A stretch of 8,660 bases of DNA from DATGLW01 sp035293965 (lineage in GTDB: Bacteria; Actinomycetota; Acidimicrobiia; Acidimicrobiales; RAAP-2): the NCBI GenBank assembly GCA_035293965.1, contig DATGLW010000038.1, positions 1 through 8,660 on the forward strand, written 5' to 3'. How positions within the stretch are numbered: position 1 is the first letter of the stretch; each line of letters starts with the position of its first letter. Below the pieces are notes generated by a model. It saw only the letters and a program-made list of their open reading frames with translations, did not search any database and was not told the DNA's origin. The position numbers and the translations under genes are program-made. Below are positions 1 to 3,353 of this stretch, in pieces.

Positions 1-546
1 CGACGGTGGCACGGTGATCGTGACCTGGGTGCAGCAGGTGGGCGGATGCTCGGGCGGGGCGAGGATCTCGGGACGGGTGGAGTCGAGGGCCATCGAGGCG
101 GGACGCAGTGGGCAGCGGAGCTTGCCGGCGACCGCCGGGCAATAGAGGTTGCCGTTGTGGCAGATCGCGCCGCCATGGGTGCCCTGGGGACCCCGGTCCT
201 GGGGGTGCACGTCGACCACGAGGTCTGCTCCTGCTGCCCGAAGCGGCAGAGCGAAGTGGCTGGGCACCCGATGGGCATAGCCCGAGTCGGCGAGCACGTC
301 GCCCAGGTGGAGCCGGCCACTTCCTGCCGCCTGGGTGAGCGCCGTGACGAGGACGGGGACCGGGTCATGCGAACAGGCGCTCAGCGTCATCGCGGCGACG
401 ACCTCTGGTGACCGGGTCCTCTCGGTGATGGGCTTCACCGTCACGTCATCGACGGGAAGATCGACGAGATCGAGGTCCTCCGCGACCCCGCCAAGGTCAA
501 CTGCCTCGAGTTCTCCGCTTCGCTCGGCCGCCACGAGGGGCGAGCG
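1..546 (-). pseudogene. Transposase-like protein, C-terminal fragment, 5'-truncated and cut by the window edge
   Basis: Reading the minus strand from about 546 down to 1 gives one continuous frame with no stop and strong G/C third positions. Recognisable stretches include LADSGYAHRVPSHFALPLR (around 300-240), then DRGPQGTHGG, GNLYCPA, GKLRCPLRPASM and RPEILAPPEHPPTCCTQ toward position 1. From memory, this pattern is typical of a large actinobacterial transposase-like (DDE-type) hypothetical protein several hundred residues long. Only about 180 residues are present. No convincing start exists, and the similarity fades before the operator at 599-620, so I read it as a 5'-truncated remnant. GNLYCPA runs directly into GKLRCPLRP, whereas I recall a longer segment between them in full-length relatives, so an in-frame internal deletion is possible. 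The plus-strand open frames here have no recognisable domains. The family assignment is from recall and is uncertain. Confidence 0.45.
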
Positions 547-598
547 GCAACTCTGGCTACCCCGTGATCGGCTGTCCCTCCGGCGCATCGGACACCTG

Positions 599-620
599 AT
601 GGTAGCAGAACTGCTACCAT
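599..620 (+). promoter_or_regulatory. Inverted-repeat operator upstream of the first TA module
   Basis: A perfect inverted repeat has 10-bp arms, ATGGTAGCAG and CTGCTACCAT, separated by AA. It ends 6 bp before the GTG start of the Phd/YefM-type antitoxin. Perfect palindromes of this size directly in front of a TA operon are usually bound by the antitoxin or toxin-antitoxin complex for autorepression. No separate ribosome-binding site fits between the repeat and the start codon, so the transcript may be leaderless, with the promoter inside or just upstream of the repeat. Confidence 0.7.
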
Positions 621-626
621 GGCGGC

Positions 627-872
627 GTGGGCGATATCGCACAGAAGGAGTTGCGGAACAACGTCGGCAAGGTGCTCCGTCGGGCCGAGGCCGGCGAGAT
701 CATCACCGTGACCGTCGCCGGACGTCCCGTGGCCGAGCTCGGTCCGGTGCACCGCCGCCGGTGGGTTCGCGGTGCCGCACTCGCCGCTGTCTGGCAAGCA
801 GAGGCGCCACGAGGGCTGGATGTCGACCTCGAGCGACTGCCGGCCGGGGTCGCGGACCCCTTCGCTTCGTGA
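627..872 (+). CDS. Antitoxin, Phd/YefM family, partner of VapC
   Basis: This 81-residue protein starts at a GTG. Residues 2-41 read as a Phd/YefM antitoxin DNA-binding domain: GDIAQKELRNNVGKVLRRAE, then AGEIITVTVAGRPVAELGPV. The variable C-terminal half (about 42-81) would wrap the toxin and block its active site. It should neutralise the VapC encoded immediately downstream and, through the N-terminal domain, repress its own operon at the inverted repeat six bases upstream. The stop overlaps the toxin GTG in a GTGA junction, so the two are translationally coupled. No clear Shine-Dalgarno sequence precedes the GTG; it was chosen because the family motif starts directly after it. An ATG at 619 is out of frame. 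The family is clear; the toxin pairing is inferred from adjacency. Confidence 0.88.
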   Translation: MGDIAQKELRNNVGKVLRRAEAGEIITVTVAGRPVAELGPVHRRRWVRGAALAAVWQAEAPRGLDVDLERLPAGVADPFAS

Positions 873-1258
873 GGGTTCTGCTCGACACGTCGGTGCTCAT
901 CGGGGAGCTGCCCCCACCTGACGAGGTCGAGGCCGCCATCAGCGTCGTCTCGATCACGGAGCTGCATTTCGGTGTCCTCATCGCTGACGACGAAGACGAG
1001 CGAGCGCGCCGCATCGCTCGGCTAGCAGCGATCGAATCAACGTTCGACCCCCTGCCCGTGAGCGTCGACGTCGCCCGAGTCTGGGGCCAGCTCGCCGCCG
1101 CGGTGGCCCGTCGTGGTGGCAACCCGAGACGGCGCCAGATCGACCTCGCCATCGCGGCCACCGCGCGCGTGGAAGGAGTGCCCCTCCTCACCGAGAACGT
1201 TGGCGACTTCCAGATCATCCATGACCTCGTCGACGCTCGGCGACTCTCCGACCGCTAG
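869..1258 (+). CDS. vapC: VapC-type PIN-domain ribonuclease toxin
   Basis: This 129-residue protein is of the usual VapC length. PIN-domain acidic residues are visible: D6 in LLDTSVLI, E31 in SITELHFGV, D92 in RQIDLAIAATA and D113 in LTENVGDFQII. These would coordinate Mg2+ for RNA cleavage, and VapC toxins typically cut tRNA or rRNA to stop translation. The target here cannot be told from sequence. The GTG start overlaps the antitoxin stop by four bases (GTGA). The frame stays open far upstream, but that extension overlaps the antitoxin and lacks any PIN sequence, so it is rejected. All four acidic positions are kept and the length is normal, so the toxin looks functional. A short GC-rich hairpin follows the stop codon. 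Confidence 0.9.
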   Translation: MRVLLDTSVLIGELPPPDEVEAAISVVSITELHFGVLIADDEDERARRIARLAAIESTFDPLPVSVDVARVWGQLAAAVARRGGNPRRRQIDLAIAATARVEGVPLLTENVGDFQIIHDLVDARRLSDR

Positions 1259-1260
1259 CT

Positions 1261-1274
1261 CGGAGCGAGCTCCG
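1261..1274 (+). terminator. Possible weak hairpin after the first vapC
   Basis: CGGAGC and GCTCCG form a perfect inverted repeat two bases after the vapC stop, folding as a 5-bp stem with a CGAG tetraloop. There is no T-run. It may act as a weak GC-only terminator or transcript-end stabiliser. A short 7-bp direct repeat (GAACGCG, about 2.5 copies, 1279-1296) lies just downstream and has no evident role. Confidence 0.3.
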
Positions 1275-1349
1275 GTCCGAACGCGGAACGCGGAACCAGT
1301 GTCCCGATTGGGTGAGGCTCTGGGGGCGGTGAACGGAAGATGAAGCCTG

Positions 1350-1365
1350 TCGGTGGCGCCACCGA
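1350..1365 (+). promoter_or_regulatory. Palindromic operator upstream of the second TA module
   Basis: TCGGTGGCGCCACCGA is a perfect 16-bp palindrome ending 11 bp before the ATG at 1377. Its place and symmetry match an autoregulatory VapBC operator. A weak -10-like GATAGA (1372-1377) lies between it and the start and would give a leaderless transcript. Its sequence differs from the operators of the other two TA modules, so cross-control among them is not suggested. Confidence 0.55.
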
Positions 1366-1376
1366 TGGCACGATAG

Positions 1377-1596
1377 ATGCGCGGAGAAGACGACGCTGTA
1401 CCTGTCAGAAGACCTGAAGGTGGCAATCAAGCGGGCTGCAGCCGGGCGCGGCGTGTCCGAAGCAGAGGTCATCCGCGAGTCGATCCGGCTGGCGGTCGGC
1501 GGTGTCCGTCCTCGTCCTCGTGGTGCGTTGTCTGCGAGCGGGCAACCGATCGCCCGCCAGGCCGAGCAGATGCTCGCCGGCTTCGGGGAGCGCTGA
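1377..1596 (+). pseudogene. vapB: VapB-type ribbon-helix-helix antitoxin with an apparent frameshift after the start codon
   Basis: From 1387 the frame ending at the TGA at 1594-1596 encodes KTTLYLSEDLKVAIKRAA, then RGVSEAEVIRESIRLAV, a ribbon-helix-helix VapB domain of the kind whose proteins typically begin MREKTTLYL. That frame has no ATG, GTG or TTG between the upstream stop (1330-1332) and the domain. The only sensible start, ATG 1377, is one base out of frame. Removing one G from the GG at 1383-1384 restores a normal protein of about 72 residues beginning MREKTTLYL. As written, the antitoxin cannot be made from this ATG. The corrected gene ends two bases before the GTG of its PIN toxin and has a palindromic operator upstream. 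The frameshift could be genuine decay or a base-calling error; the partner toxin carries the same kind of lesion. Confidence 0.75.
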
Positions 1597-1598
1597 AA

Positions 1599-2022
1599 GT
1601 GCCCCCCGTGATCGTGGACACCAGCGCCCTCTTGGCGTTCTTCGACACCTCCGAGGCCGACCACGCGTCGGTATCAGAGGTCCTCGATGCGGCCGATGTC
1701 CTGGTCGTCTCCCCGTATGTCGTCGCTGAGGTGGACTACCTCGTTGCCACCCGACACGGGGTGGACGCCGAGCTGGCCGTGCTCGACGAGCTCGCTGCCG
1801 GCGACGTGGGACCTGGCAGGCTTCGACGAAGAGGGCCTTCGCCGTGCTCGTGAGGTCATCGCCGGCTACTCGGACCGGCAGATCGGCTTGGCGGATGCGT
1901 CGATCGTGGTCCTGGCCGATCGGTATCGGACGCGCACGGTCGCCAGCCTGGATCGTCGGCATGTTGACGTCCTGAGGTCGCTCGGCGGGGGGTACTTCGA
2001 GGTGCTCCCGTGGGCGGGTTGA
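1599..2022 (+). pseudogene. vapC: VapC-type PIN toxin interrupted by a frameshift
   Basis: The first part (GTG 1599 to about 1806) encodes PPVIVDTSALLAFFDTSEAD with PIN acidic residues D7 and E44 (VVAEVDYLVATR). The uncorrected frame ends at 1853 after a non-PIN arginine-rich tail. The rest of the domain continues in another frame to the TGA at 2020-2022: AGFDEEGLRRAREVIAGY, then IGLADASIVVLADRYRTRTV and SLDRRHVDVLR, carrying the remaining two catalytic acids. Dropping one G from the GGG at 1808-1810 joins the halves as AAGDVDLAGFDEE and gives a normal toxin of about 140 residues. As written, the product would be 84 residues, lack half the active site and be inactive. GTG 1608 is an alternative start. 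It is paired with the frameshifted VapB two bases upstream. The family call is firm; whether the lesion is real is not. Confidence 0.8.
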
Positions 2023-2160
2023 TGGGGCGCTGACACCTCGGGTCCCAAGGGCGTTTCCCGGGATGTTCGCCTTCCGGTCGCCAATGAGCTACGGCGCCGT
2101 CTTGGCGTGCCGGGGGGCACTGGCCGGTCGTGGGTCCCCGAAGGCCCTGCAGGGTGAACG

Positions 2161-2453
2161 GTGGACTCCGGCCTCAACCTCCGCGGCGCTCTGAACGCTT
2201 ACCACGACGACATCGCCGCGAAGCTCACCGTGAACGTGTCGGTGCCAAAAACGGCATGCATCAGCTGTGAGCTGGACTTTGACGACTGGCGCCGGGTGCG
2301 GCGAGCAGCCGCGACCGTAACCCTGCCATTCCTCTACCGGGCACGTTCTGCCGCATCCCCCACCTCATCCGACTGCTTGGCCGCAATGCCGGTCGGGTCG
2401 ACCTCCCCCGAGAACGACGGATCTCGTGCCACTGGGAGAACGACGAGCCGCGG
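2161..2453 (+). other. Region of unclear content with a possible broken small gene
   Basis: The 431 bp between the second and third TA modules (2023-2453) hold no gene I can identify. From GTG 2161 to about 2345 one plus-strand frame shows high G/C third positions and reads like protein (NLRGALNAYHDDIAAKLTV, then ISCELDFDDWRRVRRAAATV and TLPFLYRAR). From about 2346 the coding-like bias moves to another frame (FCRIPHLIRLLGRNAGRVDL, then PRERRISCHWEN), which runs on antisense to brnA without a stop. This may be one small gene with a frameshift and a lost end, or two unrelated remnants. I recognise no domain and see only a weak ribosome-binding site (AGGG) before 2161. I see nothing in 2023-2160. 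Confidence 0.25.
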
Positions 2454-2699
2454 TCACGCCGCGTTCCCACCTCGATGCTCGAGCCGTTCGGCGATCCAGA
2501 CCTTGATAACCGACTGACGCGTCACCCCGAGGCGCTTGGCCTCCCGGTCGAGCTTTTCGATCATCCACGAGGGGAAGTCGACATTCACCCGCCGTTGCTC
2601 CAGGCCGGGGCGCCGCGCAGCGGGGAGGTCAAGGGCTGCCATCACATCCTCGCCGGCATCGAAGCGCTCGTCGAACTCCTCAGTGTTCATCTTGCTCAT
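2454..2699 (-). CDS. brnA: BrnA-type antitoxin (ribbon-helix-helix)
   Basis: This 81-residue protein has an acidic N-terminus (MNTEEFDERFDAGEDVMAAL) that would cover the BrnT toxin. A C-terminal ribbon-helix-helix segment follows at about residues 36-75, with RRVNVDFPSWMIEKLDREAK and then RLGVTRQSVIKVWIAERLE. This layout is typical of BrnA, which binds BrnT and, through its DNA-binding part, represses the brnTA promoter. The ATG lies inside the end of brnT (20-bp overlap). A GAGG about 9 bases upstream supports this start, and a second in-frame ATG at codon 4 is possible. The toxin-before-antitoxin order is the usual BrnTA order. All visible parts look intact. Confidence 0.87.
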   Translation of the reverse strand: MSKMNTEEFDERFDAGEDVMAALDLPAARRPGLEQRRVNVDFPSWMIEKLDREAKRLGVTRQSVIKVWIAERLEHRGGNAA

Positions 2700-2949
2700 A
2701 GATCTTCACCTCTTCGCTCCGTGAGCGCCGTACCGAGATGATCCGGACTCGCAGGTCACGGTAAGTGACCACCGCCGACCAATGGACCACACCGACGCGT
2801 GCGACAACCAGCCAGCGCGGCTCGCCAAGGGTGAGCGCCGGCACCTCGATGCGATCCGGGTCCTCCCACAGTTCCTGGGCCTGCAGGAAATCGATGCCAT
2901 GCTTGGCCCGGTTCGTCGCGCTCTTCCCTGGGTCGAACTCGAACTCCAC
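2680..2949 (-). CDS. brnT: BrnT-type ribonuclease toxin
   Basis: This 89-residue protein is of the usual BrnT length. Characteristic segments are FEFDPGKSATNRAKHGIDF near the N-terminus, LWEDPDRIEV and HWSAVVTYRDLRVRIISVRR in the middle, and SRSEEVKIYE at the end. BrnT has a RelE-like fold and cleaves RNA to arrest growth until BrnA binds it. The GTG start at 2949 fits the family N-terminus. An ATG five bases upstream is out of frame. The start sits 7 bp from a perfect inverted repeat, so transcription is probably self-regulated and may be leaderless. It is divergent from the copper operon, which suggests separate acquisition of the two units. The family call is strong. Confidence 0.9.
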   Translation of the reverse strand: MEFEFDPGKSATNRAKHGIDFLQAQELWEDPDRIEVPALTLGEPRWLVVARVGVVHWSAVVTYRDLRVRIISVRRSRSEEVKIYEQDEH

Positions 2950-2956
2950 GCCATCA

Positions 2957-2975
2957 GGGTATAGAAACTATACCC
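2957..2975 (-). promoter_or_regulatory. Inverted-repeat operator of brnTA
   Basis: A perfect inverted repeat with 8-bp arms, GGGTATAG and CTATACCC, and an AAA spacer lies 7 bp upstream of the brnT GTG. BrnA-type antitoxins autorepress from such sites. The AT-rich TATA core could also supply the -10 element. Its half-site GGGTATA recurs at 3120-3126 inside the copper-operon control region. Confidence 0.65.
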
Positions 2976-3105
2976 CAAGGTCCCGCCATCGAGGCATCTG
3001 AGGGTCCAACCGCCGGGCAGCCTGGTCGATGAGCGTGCCGGTCTCACGCAGCCGCTGGCGCCAGCGGTGCACTCGGTCGTCGGCGACACCCCAGCACCGG
3101 ATCAG
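2968..3105 (-). other. Small minus-strand frame with coding-like bias, unidentified
   Basis: The minus strand between the brnT operator and the cop promoter holds a frame that starts at GTG 3072 (34 residues) or CTG 3105 (45 residues). It reads RCWGVADDRVHRWRQRLRET, then GTLIDQAARRLDPQMPRWRD, and ends at a TAG inside the brnT operator. Nearly every third position is G or C until the last codons. I recognise no family and see no ribosome-binding site. It could be a fragment of a gene truncated by rearrangement, a tiny gene ahead of brnT, or chance. Confidence 0.2.
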
Positions 3106-3108
3106 GAA

Positions 3109-3125
3109 ATACCGGGGTAGGGTAT
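3109..3125 (+). promoter_or_regulatory. Candidate CsoR operator of the cop operon
   Basis: ATACC-GGGGTAG-GGTAT is a pseudo-palindrome with 5-bp arms and a G-rich centre, 24 bp upstream of the copZ start. CsoR-family operators are typically ATACC/GGTAT half-sites around G/C tracts, and csoR is the third gene of this operon, so autoregulation by CsoR is the natural reading. The match is by eye and no scoring was possible. Confidence 0.6.
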
Positions 3126-3128
3126 ATT
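3123..3128 (+). promoter_or_regulatory. Candidate -10 box of the cop operon promoter
   Basis: TATATT overlaps the right half of the CsoR-like operator, so repressor binding would block RNA polymerase. It would give a start near 3135 and a leader of about 15 nt holding the GAGGAG ribosome-binding site (3138-3143). No good -35 hexamer is visible at the right distance. Confidence 0.45.
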
Positions 3129-3149
3129 CATGGAGGAGAGGAGCGCACC

Positions 3150-3353
3150 GTGGCCGAGACGATGACCTTCACCGTCGCAGGGATGACCTGCGACCACTGC
3201 AAGAACGCCGTGTCGAGAGGGGTCAGCCAGGTCGCCGGCGTGACCGGCGTCGAGGTGGACCTCGGCGCCAAGCTCGTGACCGTGACCGGCGAGGGCCTCG
3301 ACGACCAGGAGCTGCGCGCCGCGATCGAAGAGGCCGGGTACGAGGCATCGTGA
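3150..3353 (+). CDS. copZ: Copper chaperone CopZ, heavy-metal-associated domain
   Basis: This 67-residue protein is a single ferredoxin-like heavy-metal-associated domain. The Cu(I)-binding motif GMTCDHC has its cysteines at 14 and 17. It is expected to bind Cu(I) in the cytoplasm and hand it to the CopA pump and possibly to CsoR. The GTG start is supported by a strong purine-rich ribosome-binding site, GAGGAG, six bases upstream. The short frame from ATG 3130 is out of frame and ends after 11 codons. It is the first gene of the operon, behind a CsoR-like operator. Its TGA shares one base with the copA ATG (TGATG), indicating translational coupling. Confidence 0.93.
   Translation: MAETMTFTVAGMTCDHCKNAVSRGVSQVAGVTGVEVDLGAKLVTVTGEGLDDQELRAAIEEAGYEAS

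Noticed and set aside
335..868. Long plus-strand extension upstream of the first vapC start
   Set aside because: It runs through the antitoxin in another frame, is arginine/serine-rich without a domain, and PIN homology begins only at GTG 869.
3130..3165. Mini-frame from ATG 3130 as a leader peptide before copZ
   Set aside because: It is 11 codons long and overlaps the ribosome-binding site and start of copZ; the ATG has no ribosome-binding site of its own, so chance is more likely.
3029..3352. Upstream extension of the copA frame
   Set aside because: It overlaps copZ in another frame and is arginine-rich nonsense; ATG 3353 at the copZ stop is the natural start.
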